Of a DNA stretch of 64,000 nucleotides, positions 1-7,328 are shown piece after piece. This DNA comes from a virus, in IMG/VR virus record IMGVR_UViG_3300033149_003004, positions 1 to 64,000 of that record. The stretch is one strand, 5' to 3'. The notes beneath the pieces were generated by a model. That model was not told where the DNA came from and did no database searches. It worked only from the letters and a program-made list of their open reading frames with translations. Position numbers and translations under genes: made by a program. Numbering within the stretch: the stretch's first letter is position 1; every line of letters starts with the position of its first letter.

Positions 1-147
1 GGCTGTCACCGGCAGAGTTTTCAAAACCTGGCCGGAAGTCAAAAGTCTTGGCTGTCACCGGCAGAGTTTTCAAAACCTGGCCGGAAGTCAAAAGTCTTGG
101 CTGTCACCGGCAGACTTTCCGAAACCTGGCCAGAAGTCAAAAGTCTT
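1..147 (+). repeat. 49-bp palindromic tandem repeat, three units
   Basis: Three tandem units begin at 1, 50 and 99 and run in from the left edge, so the array is longer than seen here. Each unit has a CAGASTTTTC-like arm, the centre AAACCTGGCCGGAAG and the arm AAAAGTCTT, so it can fold into a hairpin. The same repeat returns at 7340-7728, inverted at 9949-10041, and singly near 46609. Open frames running through it are by-products: 49 is not a multiple of three. The role is unknown; it resembles REP-type intergenic repeats. Confidence 0.9.
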
Positions 148-172
148 AGTGGGATGCAAGTAAGGACTGCTG

Positions 173-1234
173 ATGGATGATCTCGAAGCGATAAAGGCTA
201 TGATGCGACGAGCTGAGAAACGGGACCAGAGGGGCATGTTGCTGAATTGTGGCTCGTCGCTCGTAAACCTGGCTTGCTCCGGGAGAATCGAGGGAGCGTT
301 CCTGACAGGCCACTATTATTTTGTGGTCGGCGACAGCATGTCAGGTAAGACATGGCTTGGCATGAGCTGCTTTGCTGAGGCTGCAAACGACAATCGCTTC
401 GCTGAATATCGGCTGATTTATGATCCGACGGAGATTGGTGCATTGATGGATCTGGAGCAGTATTTCGGCGAGCGGGCGGCAGAACGGATTGAGATACGAG
501 ATCCTCCGAGCGGTACCGCCGAGGAGTTCTACTTCAACGTGACGGATGATTTGGAGGTCGGCCGTCCATTTATTTACGTGCTGGACAGTCAGGATTCGTT
601 GTCCAGTATGGCCGAGCGGGAGAAGTTCGACGAAGCGAAGAAGGCACATCGGAGAGGCAGAGTGACGGCCGGTAGCTACGGAGATAGCAAGGCCAAGGTG
701 CATTCGGCGAACATGCGGAAGCTGATTGGGCCATTGCGAGAGAGTGGCTCTATTCTGATTGTGCTTAACCAGACGCGGGATTCGTTTGACCAATTCAGAC
801 CGTCGACGTACTCCGGCGGTCGAGCTCTGCTGTTCTACGCTACGCTTCAGCTCTGGAACAAGGTGAAAGAGCGGATCAAGCGGAGTGTGCGAGGAAAGCC
901 CAGACAGCTAGGCGTCAAGGTCCGTGTGTCGATCAAAAAGAACCGGTTGACGGGCATGGAGAGATCTGTCGATGTGCCGATCTATCATTCGTTCGGGATC
1001 GACGAAGTGGGCTCGTTGGTCGACTACTTAGTGGATGAGAAAGTATGGCCGAAGACTAGCAACGGGTTTATCGAGGCAGCCGGCTTGGGCCCGGCCGTGA
1101 AGCTACGGCGGGACGATCTAATTCGGAAGATCGAAGAGGAGGAGTTGGTCGACGATCTGCGTGCTTTGGCTCAGCGGACTTGGAGCGAAATCGAAGGCGA
1201 GTGCGAGGTGATAAGAAAGAGGAGATATGTATGA
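173..1234 (+). CDS. RecA-like recombinase/ATPase
   Basis: Probable RecA/RadA-fold ATPase of 353 residues acting in phage recombination or replication. The P-loop GDSMSGKT is at residues 53-60, a Walker B-like strand VLDSQDSL near 136-143, and a late strand LIVLNQTRD near 196 resembles the RecA segment after the L1 loop. The N-terminal CGSSLVNLACSGRIEGAF segment resembles the start of phage RecA/Sak4-like ATPases. AAGGA sits 6 bases before the ATG. It heads a block with flap endonuclease, RuvC-like and SbcCD-like genes, which fits recombination-dependent replication. A DnaB-type helicase ATPase is a less likely alternative. Its TGA stop is shared with the first element of the 47-bp array that follows. 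Confidence 0.75.
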   Translation: MDDLEAIKAMMRRAEKRDQRGMLLNCGSSLVNLACSGRIEGAFLTGHYYFVVGDSMSGKTWLGMSCFAEAANDNRFAEYRLIYDPTEIGALMDLEQYFGERAAERIEIRDPPSGTAEEFYFNVTDDLEVGRPFIYVLDSQDSLSSMAEREKFDEAKKAHRRGRVTAGSYGDSKAKVHSANMRKLIGPLRESGSILIVLNQTRDSFDQFRPSTYSGGRALLFYATLQLWNKVKERIKRSVRGKPRQLGVKVRVSIKKNRLTGMERSVDVPIYHSFGIDEVGSLVDYLVDEKVWPKTSNGFIEAAGLGPAVKLRRDDLIRKIEEEELVDDLRALAQRTWSEIEGECEVIRKRRYV

Positions 1235-1415
1235 GTGAGCGATGTGTAGGGTGAAACCGAGATTTTCCTTGCTTTCTGAGAACAAGCGATCCTCATGCTG
1301 AAACCGAAGAATTGCCTGCTTTCTGAGAACAAGCGACCGCTCAAGTGAAACCGAAGAGCGATATGCTTCCTGAGAACAAGCGAAGTGGAAGTTGAAACCG
1401 AGTTGGTTAGTGCTT
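1232..1415 (+). repeat. 47-bp composite array, left half (two 9-nt variable segments per unit)
   Basis: The box TGAAACCGA recurs at 1252, 1299, 1346 and 1393, exactly 47 bases apart. Between boxes lies a 20-base element TGCTTTCTGAGAACAAGCGA (1270-1289, 1317-1336, 1364-1383 with one change). Conserved parts are separated by segments of exactly nine bases that differ in every unit: tgtgtaggg, gattttcct, tcctcatgc, agaattgcc, ccgctcaag, agagcgata, agtggaagt, gttggttag. The array begins with a degenerate half element that contains the stop codon of the previous gene and ends at TGCTT (1411-1415), just before the leader of the IS110-like gene. It is not a standard CRISPR array: the spacers are too short and alternate between two different repeats. 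Confidence 0.9.
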
Positions 1416-1446
1416 ACCAATACTACCTGAACGGGAGAACCAAGCA

Positions 1447-2358
1447 ATGGCAGTAGAAATTGTCAACGAAGTGAAGCCCTATCCTGAGCTTTCAGGAATC
1501 TGCGAGGAAATCAAAGTCCAATACCGGAGACGAGTGCACTTCATCAAATGTAAGAACCGCCTCCGGAATTGCTTGTTTGCTCATGTAGCTTTAACACTTG
1601 GTTATCGGTCGAATCTCGATAAAAAGCAGAGGGAGAAGATATGGGACGAAGCCGAAAAGCTGGTCAAGTCGGTGCTCGACGGGACGGCGAAGTCGGATTT
1701 GTCCGGAATGATCAAGCATACATGGATGGCTGTGGAGGTACTAGAAAATGTGGCTTCCCAGTACGAGAAAACTATGGTAAAGCTGGCCAGCCAAACGCCT
1801 GTCGCTGGATGGGTGAAGGAACCGGAACAGAGAGGGTTCAGCCTGTTATCACTGGCAAATGTAATCGGAGAATGCGGGGATTTGAATAACTACTCGTCTC
1901 CGTCTAAGGTGTGGCGTCGAATGGGATGTGCTCCCTTCACCAAGGAAGACGAGACGCTGATGGGAGGGACTTGGAAAGGAAGGAAGGGCAATCGAAAAGG
2001 GCTGGCCACCTTATCATCTGCCGAATGGGAGGAGTACGGTTATTGCCCGCGTCGTGCTAGTGTGCGGTACATGATTGGTGCGAACTTCGTCAAGCAGAAC
2101 GGAGACGGGCCATACCGTAGACGCTGGTTGGAGGCGAAGAGGAAAGCGTATTACAAGCATCCCGAGTGGGATTGGAAACCTTGCCCGAAATGTGAGGGAA
2201 GGGCTAATGTTGGTGAAGTATGCAAAGTGTGTGGCGGGACAGGGATGAAATGCGCACGTGCACATAACCATGGCTTGCTGCTGGCGGCAAAGCTGTTGCT
2301 GCTCAATCTGTGGTTGCAATGGACGGGCACGGAGTGGAGGGAATGGAGGCCGTGGTGA
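1447..2358 (+). CDS. IS110-like transposase C-terminal (Tnp/HhH) domain protein with zinc finger
   Basis: 303-residue protein resembling the C-terminal half of IS110/IS116/IS902 transposases. Residues 20-120 look like a helical coil. Residues 132-163 carry SLANVIGECGDLNNYSSPSK and VWRRMGCAP, the pattern of the IS110 helix-hairpin-helix region (GD..Y.S..K.W...G.AP). Residues 205-240 (MIGANFVK, PYRRRWLEAKRKAYY) and 270-292 (ARAHNHGLLLAAKLLLLNLW) match the closing helices of that family. A DnaJ-like CPKC..CKVCGGTGMKC zinc finger at 246-269 is inserted between them. The N-terminal DEDD RuvC-like catalytic domain of full IS110 enzymes is missing. The gene lies inside a 47-bp array, replacing the middle of one 20-base repeat. 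The function of such phage-borne short forms is not known. Confidence 0.7.
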   Translation: MAVEIVNEVKPYPELSGICEEIKVQYRRRVHFIKCKNRLRNCLFAHVALTLGYRSNLDKKQREKIWDEAEKLVKSVLDGTAKSDLSGMIKHTWMAVEVLENVASQYEKTMVKLASQTPVAGWVKEPEQRGFSLLSLANVIGECGDLNNYSSPSKVWRRMGCAPFTKEDETLMGGTWKGRKGNRKGLATLSSAEWEEYGYCPRRASVRYMIGANFVKQNGDGPYRRRWLEAKRKAYYKHPEWDWKPCPKCEGRANVGEVCKVCGGTGMKCARAHNHGLLLAAKLLLLNLWLQWTGTEWREWRPW

Positions 2359-2448
2359 GAAACAAGCGAGGCCAGTTGTGAAACCGATCAGAAAGGTGCT
2401 TTCTGAGAACAAGCGAAAGAACATGTGAAACCGATCGTCGATTTGCTT
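2356..2448 (+). repeat. 47-bp composite array, right half
   Basis: Continuation of the array after the IS110-like gene. A half element TGAGAAACAAGCGA (2356-2369) includes the gene's TGA stop; then ggccagttg, TGAAACCGA (2379-2387), tcagaaagg, the full 20-base element (2397-2416), aagaacatg, TGAAACCGA (2426-2434), tcgtcgatt, and TGCTT (2444-2448). The 47-base period and nine-base variable segments are the same as on the left side. The next gene starts 48 bases further on. Confidence 0.9.
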
Positions 2449-2495
2449 TAGCTCTAAGGAAGTGGATCCACCAAACAATATCAATGGGTGAGTAG

Positions 2496-3350
2496 GTGTC
2501 AACTGTTCTGATTCTCGACTGCCCGTATTTGGCCCACCGCGCTGAGTCTGTTGCTGGCGGGCTCTCTCACGATGGTGAGCCTACGTCGGTGGTGTTTGCT
2601 TTGCTGCGGGATTTGGTGGCGTGGCAGGATCGGTTCCGATCGGACGCAGTAGCATTCTGCTTCGATTCCGGCAAAAACAAGCGGTTGGCGTTCTACCCTG
2701 AGTACAAACGGAATCGCACTAAGGATGCCACAAAGGAACATCGAATGAAGCGAGTGTTAGTCCGCTATCAGCTTTACCGGCTCATGGAAGAGGACTTGTA
2801 CAAAATCGGCTTCCGCAACGTGTTTTGGGAGGACGGTTATGAGGCAGACGATGTGATAGCTTCCGTCGCTCTGTTCTCGTTGGAGAAAGGGGACGAAGCT
2901 ATCATCGTAGGAAGTGATTCTGATTTGTGGCAATTGATTTCGCCGACTGTTTCGATCTTCGATCCTCGGATGGGCAAGCAAAGGACGTTGCAATGGTTCT
3001 CGCGGGAATACGGTCTGTCGCCAAGCCAATGGGCAGATGTGAAGGCGATTGCTGGTTGCCCGGGGGACAACATCATCGGGGTGGATGATGTGGGGGAGAA
3101 GTCCGCCGTGGCGTTTCTAGCTGGCAGGATGAGCAATGAGCATCGTCGCTACAAAGCAATAATCGAGCACAACGATCTGTGGCGTCGAAACCTCCGGCTG
3201 GTACGGTTGCCGTTCGAGGGTTGCCCACGATTCGACTTGCGGAGGGATGATGTGACGAAAGAGAAGTGGAGACGGTTCTGCAGGCGGTATGGGATGAGGA
3301 GTTTGGCAGGGGCTTTTCCTGGAGTGGGCACATGGCCAAGAGGCAAGTGA
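2496..3350 (+). CDS. 5'-3' exonuclease / flap endonuclease
   Basis: 284-residue member of the T5 exonuclease/FEN family, removing 5' flaps and RNA primers. Metal-binding acidic motifs are visible in order: ILDCPYLAHR (residues 6-15), FCFDSGKN near 50, YEADDVIA near 112, and GSDSDLWQL near 137. The helix-3-turn-helix DNA-binding segment GCPGDNIIGVDDVGEKSA lies near 190. Length is normal for phage and Pol I N-terminal exonucleases. The start is GTG, with GGGTGAG upstream. It sits between the IS110-like gene and the RuvC-like resolvase. Confidence 0.93.
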   Translation: MSTVLILDCPYLAHRAESVAGGLSHDGEPTSVVFALLRDLVAWQDRFRSDAVAFCFDSGKNKRLAFYPEYKRNRTKDATKEHRMKRVLVRYQLYRLMEEDLYKIGFRNVFWEDGYEADDVIASVALFSLEKGDEAIIVGSDSDLWQLISPTVSIFDPRMGKQRTLQWFSREYGLSPSQWADVKAIAGCPGDNIIGVDDVGEKSAVAFLAGRMSNEHRRYKAIIEHNDLWRRNLRLVRLPFEGCPRFDLRRDDVTKEKWRRFCRRYGMRSLAGAFPGVGTWPRGK

Positions 3351-3384
3351 TCATCGAAGCTGATAGTTTTGGGGAAAGCAAATT

Positions 3385-3912
3385 GTGGAGCGAGTCGGGA
3401 AGGCCGAAGCTGTGAGAATCTTGGCTCTTGACCTCGCTACGCAAACCGGTTGGGCGCATTCTGATGGGGCTAGCGGAGTGCAGTCGTTCAGGCCTCGCCG
3501 AGGGGACTCGCCGGGCGTGAGATATTTAGCTCTCCGCGCGTGGCTGTCGAGAATGTACGAGTTAGCTCCCTTTGATTTGATTGTCTATGAGCAGCCCCAC
3601 CATCGCGGTGGGCACTCAACAGAAGTGCTGGTCGGTATGGTAACTACCATGCAAGCGTGGGCTGCGGAGCATGGAGTGGAGACAACCGCTCGGCACTCCG
3701 GAGAGATCAAGCGACATGCTTTGGGTAAAGGACGGGGGTCGAAGTTGGCAATGCAGTTGATGGCGGAGCGAGAGTTTGGATTTGAAGTGATAGACCACAA
3801 TCACGCAGATGCGCTGTGGTTGCTAGACCTTGCGAAGAGCGAATTGAACGAACGAATTGACAAGGGGGACCGGCAGACATTTCAAGGTTCTATTGGAGGG
3901 AATACAGGGTAG
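3385..3912 (+). CDS. RuvC-like Holliday junction resolvase
   Basis: 175-residue RNase H-fold nuclease of the phage RuvC-like type, expected to cut Holliday junctions or branched DNA before packaging. Motifs: the first acidic strand ILALDLATQTGWA near residues 12-24, the second LIVYEQPHHRGG near 65, and the last helix DHNHADALWLLDLA near 133. The longest frame begins at GTG 3385, but GTG 3412 starts directly before ILALDLA and has GGAAGG upstream, so it may be the true start. The stop overlaps the next gene's GTG. IS110 transposases join a RuvC-like and a Tnp domain; here both occur as separate proteins 1 kb apart, which may be coincidence. Confidence 0.85.
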   Translation: MERVGKAEAVRILALDLATQTGWAHSDGASGVQSFRPRRGDSPGVRYLALRAWLSRMYELAPFDLIVYEQPHHRGGHSTEVLVGMVTTMQAWAAEHGVETTARHSGEIKRHALGKGRGSKLAMQLMAEREFGFEVIDHNHADALWLLDLAKSELNERIDKGDRQTFQGSIGGNTG

Positions 3913-4799
3913 TGCTGGAACGCTTACAACTCCGCAATTTTCAGCGACACGAAGACTTCCGCGTCGTGTTCGACGAGCGGGTTACCACGATCGTCGGCAG
4001 AAGCGATGTGGGCAAGTCATCCATTCTGCGAGCCTTGCGATGGCTGATGTTGGGCAGACCATCCGGTTCCGCCTTCGTTCGGCATGGGCGGGACGAGGCT
4101 ATGGTATCGCTTTGGCTGGACGGTCACAAGTTGTCAAGACGAAAGGGACGGAGGACAAACAAGCTGGCACTGGATGGAGTAGGACTGGAGGCGTTCGGAA
4201 TGGAGATGCCGGAGACAGTCGCTCTGCTGTGTAATGTGGATGAGACGAACTTTCAGACACAGCACGAATCGCCGTTTTGGCTGTCGCTTACGGCTGGACA
4301 AGCCAGCCGAGAACTGAACGCCGTCGTCAATCTAGGGGTGATCGACAAAGCTCTTTCTGCTGTGGCTGCAAAAGCCAGGCGTGCCAAAGCTGCTGCCGAT
4401 CTATCGCAGGAGCGGTGCGAACGGTGTGAGAAGCAGTTGGAATCACTCGACTGGGTAGAGGAAATGTCGAGGGATTGGCAGTGGGTGGAGAACTTGCAAA
4501 AGCGACAAGACGAAAGCGAGAGGAAGATCATACGGGCGAAGGCTCTAAGAGATGAGGCTAATCGCTTACGGAGACAGGCAGCGATGGAGGTACCCGATAC
4601 AACCGAACTGGACACGATGGTATCCGAGTTGGAAAAACGAGAACAGGTAATGCGGTCGGCATTGACTCAGCTCACAGAAGTTCGCCACCTGACGAGGACG
4701 ATAGAATCATGCAAGGAAGGGGTCAACGATTTGGAGGTAAGACTATCGACTGAATCTGGTGGGATCTGTCCTCTATGCGGGAGTGAGCTTGAGAACTAA
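3912..4799 (+). CDS. SbcC/Rad50-like ATPase, N-terminal half
   Basis: N-terminal half of an SbcC/Rad50-type SMC-like ATPase (295 residues). It opens with MLERLQLRNFQRHEDF, has Walker A GRSDVGKSS at residues 29-37, and QTQHESPFWL near 115 resembles the Rad50 Q-loop region. A coiled coil runs from about 155 to 280. The protein stops a few residues after a CPLCG zinc-hook half site (about 287-291). The other arm of the coil, the signature motif and Walker B are in a separate gene at 5974-6537, after the nuclease gene. The start is GTG, overlapping the previous stop. Confidence 0.88.
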   Translation: MLERLQLRNFQRHEDFRVVFDERVTTIVGRSDVGKSSILRALRWLMLGRPSGSAFVRHGRDEAMVSLWLDGHKLSRRKGRRTNKLALDGVGLEAFGMEMPETVALLCNVDETNFQTQHESPFWLSLTAGQASRELNAVVNLGVIDKALSAVAAKARRAKAAADLSQERCERCEKQLESLDWVEEMSRDWQWVENLQKRQDESERKIIRAKALRDEANRLRRQAAMEVPDTTELDTMVSELEKREQVMRSALTQLTEVRHLTRTIESCKEGVNDLEVRLSTESGGICPLCGSELEN

Positions 4800-4830
4800 T
4801 GAGGATGGATTAGAAGTTGAGGAATGTGAA

Positions 4831-5748
4831 TTGCCTGAGAAAATAGCTATTCTATGCAGCGATATTCATCTTTCTCACACTCCGCCGATGTCTCGAAGCG
4901 GTGAGATAGACTGGTATGAAGCTATGTCTCGCCCGCTGCAAGAGCTGCGGGACTTGGCTGAAAGCGACGGATTGCCGGTGCTGTGTGGTGGGGACGTGTT
5001 CGATAGATGGAACAGCCCGCCGAAGCTGATTACCTTCGCTATGCGAATGCTACCTACTAATTTCGCCTCCGTGATGGGGCAACACGACTTGCCGTATCAC
5101 AGTTGGGAGCAGCGGGAGATTTCAGCTTTCTGGACGCTCGTGGAGGCCGGTGCGATAGAGTTGTGCTCTGGTTGGAGAGAGGATGAACCTTCGATTTGGC
5201 GTGGATTTCAGTGGAATGAAGATATCGAGCCAAACAGAGAAAGGGATAAGAGACGGTTGAACATCTGCATTGCCCACCGATACGTATGGTTTAGCAAACC
5301 CAGGCTGCCGGTAGACAGGTGCAATAATCACTTGCGAGAAATGCTGGGCAGACTGGAAGGTTATCGGGTAGCGTTATTTGGAGATAATCATCGTGGGTTC
5401 TGCTGGAAGAGCGAGGAGAGAGGGTTATCGGTGTTCAACGCCGGCACGCTCATGCGGAGGCGAGCAGACGAGCGTGACTACAAGCCAATGGTCGGTCTGT
5501 TGCTGGAGGATGGAACTGTGGAGCCGTACTTTCTGGATACAAGCCGGGACAAGTTCGATGGTGGTGAGAATATTCGGCAGGCTGAGCGGACGCTGATTGA
5601 ACTAGACTCGTTCGTCGATGAATTGAGAAACTTGGGTGATGGAGGTCTGGATTTTCGGAAAGCAGTCGAGGAGGCAATGGTCCGCGAGCAAGTGAGCAAG
5701 GAAGTAAGACGTGTGATCTTGGAGGCGATAGAGAAAGGGACTGATTGA
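4831..5748 (+). CDS. SbcD/Mre11-like nuclease
   Basis: Calcineurin-like phosphoesterase of the SbcD/Mre11 family, the nuclease partner of SbcC. Motifs in order: SDIHLSH, GGDVFDRW, a GQHD variant of the usual GNHD, and GDNHRG. The frame is open from GTG 4759 (overlapping the SbcC zinc-hook codons), but family members start just before the first motif, and TTG 4831 has GAGGA seven bases upstream and gives MPEKIAILCSDIHLS; GTG 4783 is another option. It lies between the two halves of SbcC and its stop overlaps the next ATG. Confidence 0.88.
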   Translation: MPEKIAILCSDIHLSHTPPMSRSGEIDWYEAMSRPLQELRDLAESDGLPVLCGGDVFDRWNSPPKLITFAMRMLPTNFASVMGQHDLPYHSWEQREISAFWTLVEAGAIELCSGWREDEPSIWRGFQWNEDIEPNRERDKRRLNICIAHRYVWFSKPRLPVDRCNNHLREMLGRLEGYRVALFGDNHRGFCWKSEERGLSVFNAGTLMRRRADERDYKPMVGLLLEDGTVEPYFLDTSRDKFDGGENIRQAERTLIELDSFVDELRNLGDGGLDFRKAVEEAMVREQVSKEVRRVILEAIEKGTD

Positions 5749-5999
5749 TGGAGATTGAGGATTTTCGACGTCTGAAAGTCAAGATAGATTCCCTCCGACA
5801 AAGGAAGACCAAAGCTGAGGGGGCTTTGGAGCAGGCCGAGCAGCGATTGTTGTCCGAGCTAGGTGTTGGCACTGTGCATGATGCCGAGGGGGTGATTGAG
5901 CGAATGGAGGATGAACTTGAGAGCCTCCGTAGGCAGATACAGAATAAGCTAGACGAGTTCGCGGAGAGGTGGGGTGAGAAACTGGAAGAGCAAAGTTGA
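5748..5999 (+). CDS. small coiled-coil protein of the SbcCD cluster
   Basis: 83-residue, highly charged, mostly helical protein (MEIEDFRRLKVKIDSL and further heptad-like stretches, LESLRRQIQNKLDEF). ATG 5748 overlaps the TGA of the SbcD-like gene, and its 3' end overlaps the following SbcC C-terminal half by 26 bases, so translation is probably coupled. It could be a detached piece of the SbcC coiled coil or a linker protein; SPO1-like phages also have a small gene between their SbcD and SbcC genes. No enzymatic motif is visible. Confidence 0.65.
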   Translation: MEIEDFRRLKVKIDSLRQRKTKAEGALEQAEQRLLSELGVGTVHDAEGVIERMEDELESLRRQIQNKLDEFAERWGEKLEEQS

Positions 6000-6537
6000 G
6001 AATGCAGTAGCCGAGCGGGACCGCTTGAGACGAAAGCTCACAGAAGAGCGAGAAGAATCTGCAAGTTCTGTGAAGAAGCGACGTGAAGTCGAAGAAGCCC
6101 AGATGCTGCTTCAGTCCGTCGCAGCGGCAGTACAACAGAGCGCCCACAGACAGATAGCAGGAGTGGTATCACGATGCCTCGAAGCTGTCTTCGACGAGCC
6201 TTACGAGTTCCAAATCGAGTTCGTGGAACGGCGAGGCAAGACGGAGGCAGTCATGCAATTTGTCCGGGATGGCGAGTCGGTGTCTCCGATGGATGCAGCT
6301 GGCGGTGGAGTAGTGGACCTCGCCGCGTTCGCTGTCAGGTTAGCGAAGTTGGTGCTGGCCAGACCACCTCGCCGAAGATTGCTAGTGCTGGATGAGCCGT
6401 TTCGGTTCGTCAGCCGGGACTTGCGTCCGCGAGTGCGAAGGCTAATTGAGACATTGGCAGAGGAAATGGCCGTGCAATTTGTGCTTGTGACGCACGATCC
6501 GATGCTGACGATGGGCAAGGTGGTGGAAGTTGAATGA
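5974..6537 (+). CDS. SbcC/Rad50-like ATPase, C-terminal half
   Basis: C-terminal half of the split SbcC (187 residues, GTG start). It begins with coiled coil (residues 1-60), then DEPYEFQIEF, a signature-like MDAAGGGVVDLAAFAVRLA near 108-126, Walker B with catalytic Glu LLVLDEPFRFV near 137, and the H-loop LVTHDPML near 173. These are the elements missing from 3912-4799, so the two products should form one ATPase head. No second CxxC zinc-hook motif is visible at its N-terminus. Confidence 0.85.
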   Translation: MRNWKSKVENAVAERDRLRRKLTEEREESASSVKKRREVEEAQMLLQSVAAAVQQSAHRQIAGVVSRCLEAVFDEPYEFQIEFVERRGKTEAVMQFVRDGESVSPMDAAGGGVVDLAAFAVRLAKLVLARPPRRRLLVLDEPFRFVSRDLRPRVRRLIETLAEEMAVQFVLVTHDPMLTMGKVVEVE

Positions 6538-6566
6538 GGTGAAGAGAGCGGGATGGTTCCCTTGAG

Positions 6567-7328
6567 GTGGCTTCTGGGGAACAGAGCGAGAAAGACGCAC
6601 AAGAGAAACGAGAGTGGCGGATGAGTGGGAGTCGAAGAAAGCGGAGTGCTTCGAGTGATGTGGAAAGACTGCGATTGAGGCAGAAGATTACCCATGACTA
6701 TCTGCATGGTGGTTATACGTCTCAACATGAGCTGGCGGTCCGGTACGGAGTCTCTGATGCTACGGTGTGCCAAATTCTAAAGCAGATCAAAACCATTTTG
6801 AGAGAGGAGTTCGAGGAACAGTTTCAGGAGGAAACGGCTAAGCGATTGGCCCAGCTCGAGCTGATGATCGGCAAAGCCAACAGCAGCTTCGAGATCAGTA
6901 AGCAGGAGCAGGTAGAGATCACTATTAGGACGGAGAAGTGTCGTTGCGGGAAGTGTTCCGGTACGGGAGAAAGGGATGGCGAGACATGTCCTGGATGCGA
7001 GGGGCGGGGATACAACTTGCAAGAGGTGGAGACTAAAAAAGTCAGCGGGCAGGCAGGTGATCCACGCTTCTTGGCCATCGTGCTGAAAGGAATCCAGGAG
7101 ATAGCTCGTATTCGGCAACTCTATCCGGAGAGGCAAACTACGAGGCGAACCACGAAGATCGGCCGTCAATACAACGTCGGTGCAATAGCGGTGGAGAACC
7201 GCTTGGAAGGGGCATCGCAAGAAATGCTCCTGGAGGCGAGAAGGCTGATGCTGCGGATCGAGCAGTCGAAGAACAGGGATGATATCGCAGATGTAGAGTT
7301 TGGGAAAAGCGATGAGAGTAAAGAATGA
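6567..7328 (+). CDS. HTH and zinc-finger protein, probable small terminase subunit
   Basis: 253 residues from GTG 6567; ATG 6621 is an alternative start. A helix-turn-helix (TSQHELAVRYGVSDATVCQI, residues 52-71) is followed by a helical region and a DnaJ-like CRCGKCSGTG..CPGCEGRG zinc finger near 130-150. Position upstream of the large terminase and the HTH make a small terminase (pac-site recognition) the best guess, but a transcription regulator is possible. Its last codons contain an 18-base sequence that recurs after the repeat array downstream. Confidence 0.6.
   Translation: MASGEQSEKDAQEKREWRMSGSRRKRSASSDVERLRLRQKITHDYLHGGYTSQHELAVRYGVSDATVCQILKQIKTILREEFEEQFQEETAKRLAQLELMIGKANSSFEISKQEQVEITIRTEKCRCGKCSGTGERDGETCPGCEGRGYNLQEVETKKVSGQAGDPRFLAIVLKGIQEIARIRQLYPERQTTRRTTKIGRQYNVGAIAVENRLEGASQEMLLEARRLMLRIEQSKNRDDIADVEFGKSDESKE

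Noticed and set aside
1232-2448. 47-bp array as a conventional CRISPR
   Set aside because: Variable parts are only nine bases, alternate between two different repeats, and no Cas gene is present in the window.
3857-4234. 125-codon frame overlapping the RuvC-like and SbcC genes
   Set aside because: It overlaps two well-supported genes in another frame and has low-complexity basic composition typical of a shadow.
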